DNA of 64,000 bases, from the NCBI RefSeq assembly GCF_000972845.2, contig NC_040022.1:11643711-11707710 (forward strand). Direction: 5' to 3'. The notes beneath the pieces were generated by a model, which saw nothing but the letters and a program-made list of their open reading frames with translations, searched no databases and was not told the DNA's origin. A program made the translations under genes and the position numbers. Positions 1 to 45,262 of the stretch are shown in pieces (position 1 is the first letter of the stretch; the number at the start of each line of letters is the position of its first letter). Source of the stretch: Larimichthys crocea. Lineage: Eukaryota > Chordata > Actinopteri > Sciaenidae.

Positions 1-641
1 GTGTCTTTCCTTTCTATGTCAGGGGAAACAGGAGAATGTTTCTGCTTTGGGAAAAATGTTTTTGGGGCAGAATGAGAAACATTGTGACCACCTGTCGGGG
101 ATCTATGTTCATTTTTCTCAACAAAGGACTCATATAGGGAATCTTCTTCTCTTTTGATAGGAAGGTGATCATTCACAGGTGCTTGATAAGCAATTTGTTG
201 CTGTGGAGTTGGGATTGGTTGCAACTGTGGTGCATGTGCATCGAATCGCTGTGTTTCTACATAGAGTTGTGTGCGTCTCACTGGATCATCAAGTGCTAGA
301 TCCTGTAGCTCACCAAGAGCGTCACTTTGCCTTTGATCGAGCTCTGCTGCTGCTGCTGCAGCTTCTTCATATATAGCTGCCTCTGTTGATGCTGCAGTTG
401 CTTCTTTCTCTTGCTTTAACACATGAAGATTTGCCTCTAATGATGCTTTTTGTTTCATCATGGCTGCCTCCTTCTCAGCAAAGGATACTTTAATTTTTGC
501 TGATTCAGCCTTAGCTCTGGCTCTTGTTGCAAGTAGGCTGACAGATGACCGGGTTGATGCTCTGGAAGATTTGTGTGAAGTTGAGGCTCGAGATCTTGTC
601 TCCAACTGAGACGGACGGTCCTCCTCACCAGCGTGGCTCAT
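1..641 (-). CDS. BEL/Pao-type retrotransposon gag N-terminus, partial
   Basis: An uninterrupted minus-strand frame starts at the ATG at 641-639 and stays open to the window edge (about 213 codons, no stop). It opens with a Ser/Arg-rich stretch, then a long Ala/Glu/Lys-rich predicted coiled coil (about residues 40-110, including RARAKAESAKIKVSFAEKEA), then a Gln/Pro-rich segment. This order is what I know from the N-terminal part of fish BEL/Pao gag-pol polyproteins. No protease, reverse transcriptase or integrase is visible because the element would continue to the left of base 1. The frame is intact, so the copy may be young. An alternative is a host coiled-coil protein. Family assignment rests on recalled resemblance, not on a search. 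Confidence 0.55.
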   Translation of the reverse strand, partial: MSHAGEEDRPSQLETRSRASTSHKSSRASTRSSVSLLATRARAKAESAKIKVSFAEKEAAMMKQKASLEANLHVLKQEKEATAASTEAAIYEEAAAAAAELDQRQSDALGELQDLALDDPVRRTQLYVETQRFDAHAPQLQPIPTPQQQIAYQAPVNDHLPIKREEDSLYESFVEKNEHRSPTGGHNVSHSAPKTFFPKQKHSPVSPDIERKD

Positions 642-1480
642 CTTGGCTTGCTTCTGTGTGCTGTTCACCGTATTTCAGCTGCCTATCTCCGTTGTGTGGT
701 CAACATTTTACTATTCTGTCCTGATAATACTTCTGGGGTATTGTAGACAGATAGCGAACAATAAAGACGAGCAGGCTTGATTCCAGGTTGACTGATTTAC
801 TGAAATCGTTTTGTCTTTGTTTGTTTTTGTAAAACTGAAACACAATAAAATACACAGGATACACAATGTTACATAAGAAATGAAATACAACTGGATATAA
901 ACATTTTCTCTCTTTACAGGCACTAACTAACTCAGGTAAGTGATTTCCTTCACAGATTCAAACTGAGGTAAGTAGTATTTTCGTTACAGGTTTCAAAAAT
1001 AAGGCAAGTTAAATCAGGTAAGTATAGCGAAATTATACATACATAACACATTTTCATTTTACAGAGGACAGCTATTCAGCTAAGTAACAGGTAAGCATAG
1101 TCAAATGCATAGCCAGCTAGCTTTCAGACGAAGTGCAATTACAACTCAATGTAAATTAGGCTAACAAAGGGCTAAATAACTTAGCTAAGTACCCTGTAAC
1201 GACTAGCAATTAACACCTTTTAATCGCGATCTTTTTATACCTTAAATTTAGCGTTTTTAACATTACATTCAACACTATGGTAAACCTAAACAACTATTAC
1301 AATGATTTACAGTATGAACTTACTGTTGGTTCCACTTCTAGGTCAGTACAACCGGATTTCTGGCGAGCACATTTTCAGACTGCTTCGATCAGGTCCGATT
1401 AAACAATTAAAGGTGCAGTAACTCAAATCATCACTAGAGGGAACTTAACCCCACCCAATAACTGACAAGTCACACAGTGC
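642..1480 (-). other. Leader/possible LTR region upstream of the BEL-like gag
   Basis: This AT-rich stretch lies immediately 5' of the gag ATG on the minus strand. It holds repeated acag/aggtaagt-like strings around 915-1090 and no open frame of note. By position it should contain the untranslated leader and perhaps the 5' LTR. The partner LTR is outside the window, so I could not fix TG...CA ends or a primer-binding site. Confidence 0.25.
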
Positions 1481-2560
1481 CTTATATTCATTTAGAAAGT
1501 ACGATTGCTTTTTGTCTTTTGTTGCATGTCACTCCCTCGCCTCTCCTTGCTCTCAGATTCTTGATCTTGCTTCAATCAGCTTGATAATAGGAAGGCCACA
1601 AAGATTATTTTAAAAAGTATATTGCTTCTAGATTGTTGATGATTGTTAATCCTATTCCTCTATAGCTGGAATGTTCACTTAAATAAAAACATATGCACAT
1701 TTTATTTGGCAGCTTTACATTTTTACATTTTAGAATCACAGAAAGAAACCGCTCTCCACCAGAAACAGTTTTTTTTATTACTTTGTTGCTGCAATTCACC
1801 TTAGCACCCCGGGTAGAGATTCTGATCACCCCTGATACCAGCGGACGAGAAAACAATCTAACACCGAGACTCAGAGTGAGAACATTTAATGGTAGATTGA
1901 AAACGATTTCACTGTTGAGGGAACTTGTGAAGGTATAGTGCCTGTGGGTGGATGGCAGTTAGCAGTTGCCTAGGCCACAGCTCCCAGTCCCCGAGCCTCA
2001 CAACACTGCCATCTGAATTAAATCCACAGTCTGACGGAGTGGGAGGCAAATTGACAGTGTCAGATTTCATATCACAGCAAGCTGCAGTGGGGCCAGGAGC
2101 AGGGCTGTAGTCTAATAACGAGAGGACGATGTGTCTAAAGGTGGTCGGGGAGGTGTGTAAGCGTGTGCGCTAGTTTGTGTGTGTACACTTGCATGCAGAT
2201 GTGTTGACACTTGGAACTGAAATGAATAAAAACACCAACGCCAGCGCCATCAGGCCTCTGCCCATGCAGCTGCTCTTGAACTGCAGTTACACAATTTTTG
2301 TGCAGACTGGGAAGCATATGCAGTCAGAGCCTTGTAGCCTGGTGTCAGGAACTGGTTGCAATGACTAAGCCTGGTGTGTCAATCTAGAATTAGCTATCAC
2401 AGCTCAGACAGGAGTAATGGGAGCAACATAAGTGCAATATGTGATCTATCAAACCCAGCCCAGAGATCATGACCAACCCATGCTCTGGATTCATGTGACA
2501 GCAGATCTCGTATTTGTTTGCGTGCACAGAAACTGAATATTTACAGCAATTATAGCTTCA
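1481..2560. other. Intergenic, no gene seen
   Basis: No splice-bounded exon, long frame or structured repeat is recognisable here. Short frames on both strands between 1600 and 2370 lack any family resemblance. Confidence 0.4.
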
Positions 2561-2565
2561 CATGG

Positions 2566-2690
2566 GGTGGTTGGTAGTGTAGTGGGTTGTGCAGGCGCCC
2601 CCTGTATAGAGGCTACAGTCCTCTTTTCAACTGTCCTGTCCATTAAAGGCACAAAAAGCCCACAGAATAGACTTTTTAAAATTATAGCGG
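2566..2690 (+). repeat. tRNA-derived SINE, internally deleted
   Basis: The head (ggttggtagtgtagtgggtt, then gtgcaggcgccccctgtatagaggctac) matches the polymerase III A-box half of a common teleost tRNA-derived SINE. The 3' end (cattaaaggcacaaaaagcc) matches its tail. The B-box half that should lie between is missing, so this is a deleted copy. A head fragment of the same type recurs near 59524. Confidence 0.5.
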
Positions 2691-2941
2691 CACATGAGAG
2701 AATCAGCAGAAAGAAATGATGCTGTGTGATTGGATGACAATATTTAGTTATTTGGAAATCAGTCTATTGACTCTGCTTTAATGGTTGTCAACTGCTGCCC
2801 TCTAGTGGTGGCATAAGTAACTGCAGGTACAAATCTGCTCCATGATGAGATTTTTTTTAATTGAACACTATTGTTAGACTCACTTCCAGCTGGTGTGTTT
2901 TTTGGGGGCGTTGCCATACATTTTAATGGGCTTCAGTTAAT

Positions 2942-2942
<1 letters not shown>

Positions 2943-2983
<41 letters not shown>
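2943..2983. repeat. (CA)n microsatellite
   Basis: About 20 uninterrupted CA units. The plus-strand frame through it is an artefact of the repeat. Confidence 0.95.
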
Positions 2984-2985
<2 letters not shown>

Positions 2986-3404
2986 TACTGGGGTTCGGAT
3001 GTTTTGATCATATAATGTGTGTTTCCTGTTTTTTGCATGTCTTGTGCACTTCCCTTATTTGGACTGTGTTTTGCTGAGGATGGCTGGGAGAGATATCAGT
3101 AGTTAAAGGACAGGAGAGACAAGGACGTGATAAACAGGCCTGAGAAGTGTCATTTTGATACATAATGTTCATTGTTGAGCAGACTCATCAGTGAGGGAGG
3201 TGTCTGAGACAGCCCATTTAAAAAAATGTATAAGAACCAACTGATAAGGCTCTTTAGGGAGCCTTTTCTCTGTAACCCTCTTGTGTGTTGCACTGTTAAA
3301 TGCTCCTTCTTGTACAAGAATAATACTTAACTGAATCCAGTCCTCCTTATTCAAGGGTTCTTCCTTAAAAAACTCTCAATAAGGGACTCACACTTTGTGT
3401 GTAC

Positions 3405-3884
3405 ACCATCTTCATACAAATATATACTAACCAAACTTCCCCGGAGTTTCTGTGCTCTCTCGTCCAGCAGGTTCTCGTGGATCGTGGCTGCTGCTGTGAT
3501 CCTGCACGACGCCCACTACATATATTATTACTGTCATTACTGCTACCATATCTGTTACTGTAATCATTTTTTATCATTCATTGTAATTCATTGTCATTTT
3601 ATCAGTCATTGTACAATATGTTTGTGTTGATTTGCTCTGTACACGTGACATCCATTGCACGTCTGTCCGTCCTGGGAGAGGGATCCCTCCTCTGTGGCTC
3701 TTCCTGAGGTTTCTTCCACCTTTTTTCCCTGTTAAAGGTTTTTTGTGGGCAAGTTTTTCCTCACTCGAACCGAGGGTCTAAGGACAGAGGGTGTCACTCC
3801 CTGTACAGATTGTAAAGCCCTCTGAGGCAAATGTACTTTGTGACTTTGGGCTATACAAATAAAATTGATTTGATTTGATATGAT
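3405..3884 (+). repeat. Rex1-like LINE 3' end (5'-truncated copy)
   Basis: This sequence is closely similar to the 3' untranslated part of the Rex1-like LINE at 52085-55598: the same ctaaccaaacttcccc start, the block ending in ggctatacaaataaaat and a (TTGAT)n tail. No coding sequence is retained. Such severe 5' truncation is normal for LINE insertions. The Rex1 name is from recall; the identity between copies is seen directly. Confidence 0.75.
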
Positions 3885-5261
3885 GGAACACCGTCAAGTG
3901 CATCTCTTAATACTTTGTCATGCTCAAAACATGATATAGGTTTCCAAAGGCCTTTACTGTATCATTGCTCTCTGGCTAGTTCAAACATTTACTTCATCAC
4001 AGCTGCTAAAAATAAAAGTCAATTTTGGACCTTAACTTTTGAACGCTTTGGTTTATTTACCATGAGCATGACAGCATCAGCAGCATAGAGTGTAGCTCTA
4101 TCAGACCATGAACACTATTAACTGTAAAATTGTAATCCTAGGATTGTCCATGTTCAGGTTTGACCACTTATTTTATTTCTATATTTATTTTCCTCTTAGA
4201 TACCAATATGTAGATATATGTTACATATGTTCTTTTGCCTTCTTCATAATTTTTATTTTTGTAATAAGTTTAGTAACTGCAACTTCAGAAGAACTGGCTA
4301 CGTACACGTACCCCTGAATGGAAACCACACATAATATATTAAGGTGCATCCTCATCAACATACAAATTGGTACACAGGGATGTTTTAAGACGAGTAAAAG
4401 ATTTATTTCACATTTTTTCTTTTTTATATCACCACTTTTGTTTGAGGAATCAAAGACATCAGATAATTGCACAGAAGGAGAAAGGGATGGAGGAACAGTC
4501 AGAAGTCTCCAGAAAACAATAAAGAAGAATCGGATCATGAATAACCGGACGTGATGCTGATGGTGCTAGTATTGTAGTTTGGAGTGTGCTGGCTGTGTTT
4601 GATCACTGAAGTCAGAAACATTTTTCAAGATGGGTTCAAATGTCATTGTTATCATTGTCCAATCATTATTTCTAAAGTTGACCTGGGTAAGCACAAAACC
4701 AAAGCATGTGCTGACACACAGGGAGAAAGTAAGCAGCTAGAGAAACATGAGGGCACCACAACAAGGGGAGACAGATAGAGAAGCACTGCAAGCACAATAC
4801 AAAACACACACAGACTTGGCTTCACTGGAGATAAGCAGTTTGATCAACCCAACAGTCTGAGCTCTGTTATTCAATGCACCAAGCTTTACCTGAGTCGGAT
4901 TTGTACTGAGCTTATAACTCAGGTAATACAGGGAATGTTGGAAAAGAAAAGGTTTGGATATGCTGTTAGGCAGCAGGGCCGTGGAGGTGTGTTCTTGTCC
5001 CTGTTTACGGATGGTTACTGATGACCCATTAAACCAACGACTTAGTCCATCTGACATCTCACCTCCAGTGCAGGCAGGAGGGGAGCGGAGTAAGGACAGA
5101 GTGTCAGAGTCACACAGGCACTTAAGAGAAATAACAAAAACACTATGACTTCCATTAAGGCACAACATATAACTACACTTACACACCACACACACACACA
5201 CACACACACACACCAGTTTTTGGGACAAAAACAGCATGATTCTATTAGTGGGCATACAGGG

Positions 5262-5307
<46 letters not shown>

Positions 5308-6800
5308 CAATGCTTTTCCAAACAGACGCACAGCAGAGGAACTCTTTCAGATTCAGTCATGTGTTGATTAGTTTTCTTCATGTCTACCTCCAAGATTTCT
5401 AAATGTTAAAAATAAAACATGACTCCTACTCTGACAAATGACTGAACATCAAGTGCAATTCATCACATATTTTTGTTCAACTTCTTGCAAATAGTAAATA
5501 ACAGTTATTTTTTACTGCAGGATGTTTTTCAGTTGAAACATCTGATGATGTTCCCTAAATGGTCATCTAAAAGCTATAATCTATAATCTGTCTGTCCTCA
5601 CTTTGTCATCTGTTGCCTTGAATCTGTTTTAAGAAGAGGCATTTTCTTTACTCTTTAACAACTCAAAACCTTTCTTACAAAACGTAAACTATGAGCTACA
5701 TCTTGCGTGATTTCAACTCTATAGATTAATAAATAATGCCATAGAAGTCAATAACACAATGAAGCATCTCAAGTACAATGAAGTAAGTCAATGAAATCTA
5801 TCACTCTACTGTTGGAGGCCTTCACAGAGGCGTTGCAGGCTGGCCACATCCTTACGTGATTCTAAAATGGCTTCAAATAATAATGCACATATCAGTTTTC
5901 TGTGTCTTTAAAAAAACAAAACAACAACAACTTTTTCTTAGTGTTTTTGGTTAGCTACAGCACTATACTGTGTTTATCTAAATTAAGAATGATAAAAAGT
6001 AAAAATATATGTCAGAAATCTGATCATATTATAGCAACAAATAGTTTGTGTGGAGTCTGAAGAAAATACATTCGAATGCTTCCATTACATTTATCCCAAC
6101 ATCCAGAGCAGCTTAGTAGCAATACATTGCCCGCAAATACAAGGTTGAATTAAAGGATAAGGCTTCTGCATTTTTCTTGTTCTATTTGTCACTGTCAACA
6201 AATCCCATGAAATCTCAATAATTCCCCACTTTGACCTTACTCCTCTTGTAGTTTATGTGTTGGGGACTATTTTCAGTCAAGGATTTAGTGCACTGTTGAG
6301 TAATATCTGACATAAGCACTGAGTTGAGGGATTAACTGAAGGTACCGTGTGTTGGACAGGCAAATTATGATTCTTGGATATATAAATAAAATTCACTTGA
6401 CTTGACACTGAAAATGTTTCAACTTCAGCAAAAGTTTGAACTTATTATAGCAAATCTACTGCTCCAGTTCTTAATTGTACTTGAGGAAAGAGGGAAAAGG
6501 AGAGTAAGTGTTCCTAGTGAGTTTTGAGATCAGGCACATTTAGCTCATAAGTACAAATAAATGCATAAAAAAGCTGCAAAAGCACAGATTTGTGCAAATT
6601 TTGAGAACCAGGATGGTGCATGCGGGTTTGTCTCAAAATAATGTTCATAATGAAAGAAGATGTCAGCCAGTGACACAGTGTGCCTTGCTGATGGGTTTTT
6701 AATAGTCTGGAGTCTTTATACAGAGGAATCAACTGAATCAGCCTTAAACTACACAGACATTACTTGATGAGTTCATTGTGAGTTTTGGTCTTTTCATTGA
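3885..6800. other. Intergenic DNA with CA repeats and a short LINE-like tail
   Basis: No exon was recognised. The stretch contains (CA)n runs at 5187-5213 and 5263-5304, and a short tail-like string (ataaataaaattcacttgac) near 6380 that resembles the end of LINE copies elsewhere. Open frames through the CA runs are artefacts. Confidence 0.4.
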
Positions 6801-6801
6801 A

Positions 6802-6807
6802 TTTATT
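6802..6807 (-). promoter_or_regulatory. Candidate poly(A) signal for mao
   Basis: AATAAA on the minus strand, about 1.19 kb downstream of the mao stop codon. It is the clearest canonical signal I noticed below the gene and implies a 3' UTR of about 1.2 kb. There is no direct support for its use. Confidence 0.3.
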
Positions 6808-6985
6808 GACAATAAGAAAAAACATAAAATATCACAAGCCTTGTTCTTTAACCTCCTCTGTGATTTTGTCATGGGCAACGGCGCAACTCTATTCTATCAT
6901 GAAGTTACTGGATGTCATCAAACAGCTACAGCTGCTTGGCCAGAATAAATCAGCACCTAAAATCAGCAGAGGTAATTAGATACTG

Positions 6986-6991
<6 letters not shown>

Positions 6992-7018
<27 letters not shown>
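6992..7018. repeat. (CA)n microsatellite
   Basis: CA run downstream of mao, in the probable 3' flank. Confidence 0.9.
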
Positions 7019-7020
<2 letters not shown>

Positions 7021-7995
7021 TGTACACAACTGACAAACTCACACAAACAACCAAACAAACACAAACAAGCTCATACACACAGAGAAAGCATGATTAGTTT
7101 ATAAGCTCATATGTAATCAAGAATGTGAATGTCATTGTCAATGTATGGAGTATAAGTAAGAATATTATAGTGACAGATTTTGAGTTTTTCCTTTTAAAGG
7201 ATATATATATGACATTTCAAACATCAGAGTCAGAGTGTCCTGAGCAGAGAATTATGTCACACTGCTGTGGTGTTTCCCAGCCTTACTGTGCTTTGTTTTT
7301 GGGCAGGCTGCAAATGCATGTTAGAGAATGGGGGTCTCTCAGTGTGCAACTGAGGAGAGTGAATGAAACTGTTTTTCTATGCTATGGTGGTGAATTGAAG
7401 ATTTCTTACAACCAAATCAGAGCTGGTGACTGTTAGAACAGACTAACAAAGATGGTTTTGTTGAGTTTGGTTTCTGTCCAGTTTGAATGAAGCTGGATGT
7501 TGATGGTCTGTAAGGTAAAGTTATTGTTTTTTTGGAGTTTGTCTGTAGAAATGCTTTTCAATCTGAGCCAGCGGTCAGTGGCAATAAAGGTTTTGTTTAG
7601 ACCAAATCAGTGTGACTGAGTCAGTGACTGTTGAAAAGACCGGGTCCGTCCAGGTTTGGTCTGAGATACTGTGTTCTATGTGACATCCAGTATCAGTCAA
7701 TTTCATATATATAACCTTTAAGAATTGATTCTGTTCTTTTTCCCTCATTGGTTTCACAATCTGAGGTTGATTGTAGAATTAAATTTCACTCCTCTAAAGC
7801 TAGCATCTCTCAAGTCAGTTAGCGTTTTGCATGATCTGTCTTACAGCACGGTGTTTCTCAAAAACAACCTATAGCCTATATAGTTCACTACTTTGTGGTT
7901 TGGCCATAAAGTAGTGAAGTAGAAATAACAGTACAGTGTCTACTGAAATGTGCCTCCATGAGATGCAGAGGAGTGAGGTGACGGGTGTAGGCAGT

Positions 7996-40885
<32,890 letters not shown>

Positions 40886-41015
40886 GGTGCTGTCCGCTCT
40901 GCCGTGCTCACCGCTGCGCCTTGTTCGCTCGCCGCTGAACGCAGGGCGCACGGAGGAGCGCATCTGTATTAAAAGCGCCGGGCTGGCCCCCACCCTCCAG
41001 ACTCCGCCCACTGAT
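40886..41015 (-). promoter_or_regulatory. mao: mao proximal promoter and 5' UTR
   Basis: Upstream of the mao ATG the sequence becomes GC-rich. A GC box (tgggcggag on the minus strand, 41002-41010) lies about 30 bp upstream of a TATA-like ttttaata (40967-40974), which itself lies about 85 bp before the ATG. GC-box control is known for mammalian MAO genes; use here is inferred from position. Confidence 0.45.
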
Positions 41016-41099
41016 AGTAGAGCAGCTCTGCTCTGTGCACGCGGACTGGACATGCACAGCCTTACTTTATATTTCATTTATATGTAGTATGTGCACGTG

Positions 41100-42290
41100 C
41101 AGCAGTTGAAGAGTCAGACTTTGCTCCTCGTTGTGCACAAAGTCTTCTCTTATCAACAGTTATCTAATAAAGGAGCAAAGTTTGAAGAGCGGCTGTAAAT
41201 CTTTGATCTTTGATCCATCATCTTTTTATGATATCCATGATCATGTTCCTCCAATGAATGCATTCAGAAACTTGAGTAGATTCCAGTTGTGTCTGATTGT
41301 CAAGAAAAGCCTTCAACCAGCTGTGTATGATCCAAACATCACTGAGTGATTTACTCAGGAAACACAGGTCGACATTTGATGTTCACAGTGGAGGTTTGAT
41401 GTGTGTTGACAAAAATTCCAAAACTAAGACAGAGATGTTATTCATGGTGAAATATCATCATAGTCTGCTTTGACATCTCCATCCTTCAGCTTCTGTTGCC
41501 CTCTGGTGGCTGCTTACAAGCAGCTAAGAGTTGATCTTTCTCCATGCTGTAGCCTATGACGTGCTCAGGGCCTGGTCATGTGATTTGGGAGCGTTTCAGG
41601 AAACTAATGATACATTCGAATTATGTAGAGATGCAGCTCAGTTTGTGATGAAGGCCAAAGTGTTTGCACGTAGACTCAGACAACCAGTTACCCATGCAGA
41701 GGGCCGACAGTCCACATGCACTTCACTCAATGTCTTACTTCAAAATTGATGAGCTGGTCAGCTGATCTTGAGCAGCAGAAGGTGTGTTATAAGATGTGTT
41801 CTGTGATCTTTGTCATGTACATTTTCAAATAATGTTAAAATAAGAGCCACCTAGTGGGTTAATCTGACGACGACTGTGCTTGATCCCAATCCTCATTTAA
41901 TCTAATTTCTGGAATAAGCTACTAATGTCCCACGCTAGCACGTCCCTGTCCTTACAGGGAGTAGAGCAGTGTGGAAAAGACGGGGAAAAGAGAGAGTGAT
42001 TACATACACTGAGGTACTACAATTGAATGTAATCCAGTACAACAGCACAGGAATACACCCTGTCCTTGTCCAGCTCTTACTGTTAGAGATGTTAGACTCT
42101 TTGAAGAGTGCACTTTTTGTATTCCAAAACATATTTCAGTTTAATGTATCCAATACAACACCATCAGTATTAAACAAAGCCTGGGTGCTCAAATCAGAAG
42201 GAATGTGTAATGTAGTGTAGGTGGTATGATAATATTCTGCAGACGTCACTGTTAGTGGAATGTGTTGAGGTCTAGGGCTATTTGGACTGG
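41100..42290. other. Intergenic upstream of mao, no gene seen
   Basis: Short frames only. I see no splice-bounded exon or defined element. Confidence 0.4.
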
Positions 42291-42292
42291 AC

Positions 42293-42535
42293 ACAGACGT
42301 CCTGTACAAGAAGGGTCATCTCTCCTCTTACCAAGGAGACTGAGGTCCTTTGGAGGGTGCAGGACTCTGAAAAACCTTCTATGACACTGTGGCGGGGTCT
42401 GCATTACACATTCTATACAGTTGTCTGCTGTGGAAGATGAAGCACATAGAGAGAGACAGGAAAAGACTCAACAAACTGTGAAGAGGTCCAGCTCTGTCCT
42501 GGACTGTCCTGACTCCACAGTGGAAGTGGTGGAGA
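42293..42535 (+). repeat. Decayed L2-like LINE C-terminal fragment
   Basis: Nucleotide strings such as ctgaggtcctttggagg, tctgtcctggactgtcct and gactccacagtggaagtgg parallel 32650-32840 of the L2-like element. The reading frame is lost through several indels. Confidence 0.7.
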
Positions 42536-42908
42536 CTTCACATATCAAGAAAACTCATCCTCATTGATATCTTGATAAACATCAACACACAAATATATTT
42601 CTTCATAATGGAAAACACATTTGGATCATGGCATAAAAATGTCTATGCCACCTGAATAAAAAATAGGTTCAGATCACCAATTTCTACCTTATATTTGAAG
42701 GATCTGAAGTACTTCTCTCCACATGGTTCTGGACTGGCTATTCTCTCTGGCTTGGTCTTTTACATGCTCAAAGCATAGCTCTTTAATTTCCTACACTTTC
42801 ATGCTCATTAGATCACCATATATGTTATATCCATTACCAAATCACACATACATTATCACATTTAAATATAGTGATTCAGCACATATCCTGTAAATCTTCT
42901 GTGTATAC

Positions 42909-43003
42909 CTGTTTGTGTTTCTGGAGCTGTTTGAACACTTCCTGTGGATCAATCTCAGGATGATAATAGGTCATGCTGGCTGATGACATCATGATGTCGA
43001 GGT
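42909..43003 (-). CDS. Single exon of an unrecognised gene
   Basis: 95 nt with a good polypyrimidine acceptor (tttccctcag) and donor (gtatac). It is open in one frame, beginning with the last two bases of a codon, and encodes DLDIMMSSASMTYYHPEID and then QEVFKQLQKHKQ. Composition and borders are those of a real protein-coding exon, and it lies upstream of the mao promoter on the same strand. I do not recognise the protein and found no second exon nearby, so the rest of the gene may be outside the window or the exon may be a relic. The 107-residue frame drawn around it mixes intron sequence. Confidence 0.5.
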
Positions 43004-44600
43004 CTGAGGGAAACTGGTGGACAGGTGAGGGAATGTAACATATAGGCACAAAGACAGGAGACAGAGGGAAATGAAGCAGACGTGGCCATGACAATGTGTG
43101 TGGGAGGTGAGGTTTAGAAACACAGTTTAGAATAGCTGCAGACAAGAACACATTCTTTGTCTTTTCCTCTGTAAGGTGCCTGCATGAGGTTTCATCCAAG
43201 GCTCAGTGGGAGACAAAATGCACAACAGAATACACACTGTTATGAGTATGAGAAGAGAGGAATACTGTACATGTTATTTTCTTGAGCAGAAATTGTACCC
43301 TGATCCTCTTACGTTCATCTTTACTGAGAGATGCAGAGACCGTGCTATTAAACTGAACCACAGGTGTGTGAAGTGTGGGCTGTCAGCAGAGGGCAGTAGT
43401 TGTCTGGACTTCACAGAGACAGACTTGACAAAGAGTTAGATTTCAGATAAAGTATTTGTTTTTGAATCTGCAGAGTCTTTGTCATTTTACATCAAGAAAC
43501 ATTATTCTTAAACTGCTGCTACTATCTGTCAGCGCAGTCCTGGGCACATCTGTCCTTCACAGAGACTCAGCCTCTCTGGATGCTCCTTTCAGTCATGTTA
43601 CTAACCTGTTTTCAGTTCACCTCATTCATAGTGAAATGTTCCACCAGGAGTTTTCTTTCATCTTTTTTCTGTCTTGTTCACACTGTCAAACTTTTTTCAA
43701 ACATGTTGCTGGTATCAAATTCCAAATATCAGTTTCCAACAACAACCACTCACTCACAACATTTGAAGTTGTCTTTGTGCTATTTTAAATATGCAGTTTC
43801 AATGTTTTGCACATCATCACATTTTTTTTACATTTTACACAGCATGATCTGTGGATGTGTGTACATTACTATGATGATATTTATTTTAGTGTGTAAACAG
43901 AGCATCTTCTGCACAAAACAATCCTTTGGGATAATAAAGGTCTATCTCATGGCTTATCAGCAGGAGTCATCATTGATCAATGTGACAGCTCTTTGTTACT
44001 CTCCTCAGTTGTTTTGTCAGTCCTTCAAACTAGCCGGCCACAACAGGACTATAAAATGTTTGTTCTAACACTTTCATGGTTGTTGGTTCTCTCTTGGTTA
44101 GTTTAACTCTTAACAGATAGATAAATCATATAGATGTCTGGTTCATCTGTTGCTGAAGGCCCTGATGATATAATAGGTGGGACTAGTTAGTAGAACTTGA
44201 TTGATGAAGCTACACCTTGTTTTTTCACAAAGACATTTTTCAAGACAAAATCATGGTAATGGAATATAAAGAAACAAAACTATTATATTAATGATAACAC
44301 AGTTAACAAAGCTACATTTTCATCTTTTGTCAGCAGGTGTCATTAAGTGTTACCATGGAAACAGATTTTAGTAGCATAATGGTTTATTTCTCTGTGACTC
44401 ACATTGGATTCATCAGAGCACAAAATAACTGCATCTGTCAACAGGCATTGACTACAAATCTACAAATCTAAAGTCTTTCAGTCTTCATTATATGACAGGG
44501 GACTCATGTCACACCGCGTTGAGGTCATGTCTTGTTTTGTGTTTTTGTCTCGTCATCTCGTTGTTTTATTTTGAAAAGTAACTCTCCTCTCGTTTCCAAG
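43004..44600. other. Intergenic, no gene seen
   Basis: AT-rich. A tail-like string ggataataaaggtctatctc at about 43928 resembles a LINE 3' end. No supported coding exon was found. Confidence 0.4.
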
Positions 44601-44609
44601 AGATGCTGG

Positions 44610-44831
44610 CTGCAGACCTCCACTGTCAGGCACCTACCTCCACTGTCACGCACCTCCACTGTCAGGCCCGGAAATGAACGGGATACATTTCAAAATAAAA
44701 CTGCAGACCTCCACTGTCAGGCACCTACCTCCACTGTCAGGCCCGGAAATGAACGGGATACATTTCAAAATAAAACTGCAAACCTCAACTGTCAGGCCTG
44801 GAAATGCAAGGGACACATTTCAAAATAAAAT
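44610..44831. repeat. Tandem repeat of about 75-90 bp, three units
   Basis: Each unit contains cctccactgtcaggc and ends in acatttcaaaataaaa. The first two also hold a smaller internal duplication of the cctccactgtcaggcaccta string; the third is shortened and diverged. Confidence 0.85.
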
Positions 44832-45171
44832 CGTGAATTTGTGAATGCACTTCCGGTTGAATTGTTTTCCTCACAAATGAATTAATTAGTAAACAATGAC
44901 ATAAAATCTTTCAATTCCCGGTCTATTGTATATATTGTTTTTATAGTAAACTATTTCGGGATCTGGTTATTATAGACACAGATTAAATGTTAAATATAAA
45001 TATTTCAATATTTATCATCACAGTAACAGTGTTACACACATTAGTAGCTGTAAACACTCAGCATTAGAAAAATACATACGTTGGTTTGGTGCTTACATAA
45101 GGAGTAAACATTTATAATCATCACTTTAAAAGTTACATACGTTGTTTTTGGTGCCTGTTTGTTTCCCAGAT

Positions 45172-45262
45172 ATATTAGTGTGTGTGTGAATGGGTGTATA
45201 AGAGACATTAACTTAAAGAACTTTGTAGAAAGGCGCTTTATGAAGTTCAGTCCATTTCCTTG
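45172..45262 (+). repeat. SINE 3' fragment
   Basis: The string gtgtgaatgggtgtat followed by gaaaggcgctttatgaag and ttcagtccattt parallels the 3' end of the SINE at 60360-60653. Only the tail part is present. Confidence 0.55.

Noticed and set aside
4737..5402. Cys/Val-rich and His/Thr-rich frames around the CA runs
   Set aside because: They are translations of (CA)n microsatellites on both strands.
40886..41077. 64-residue N-terminal extension of MAO from an upstream ATG
   Set aside because: The extension overlaps the GC box and TATA-like region and is not found in the family; the ATG at 40885 fits the known N-terminus.
44610..44831. CRISPR-like array
   Set aside because: Only three degenerate units without regular spacers, in a vertebrate genome.
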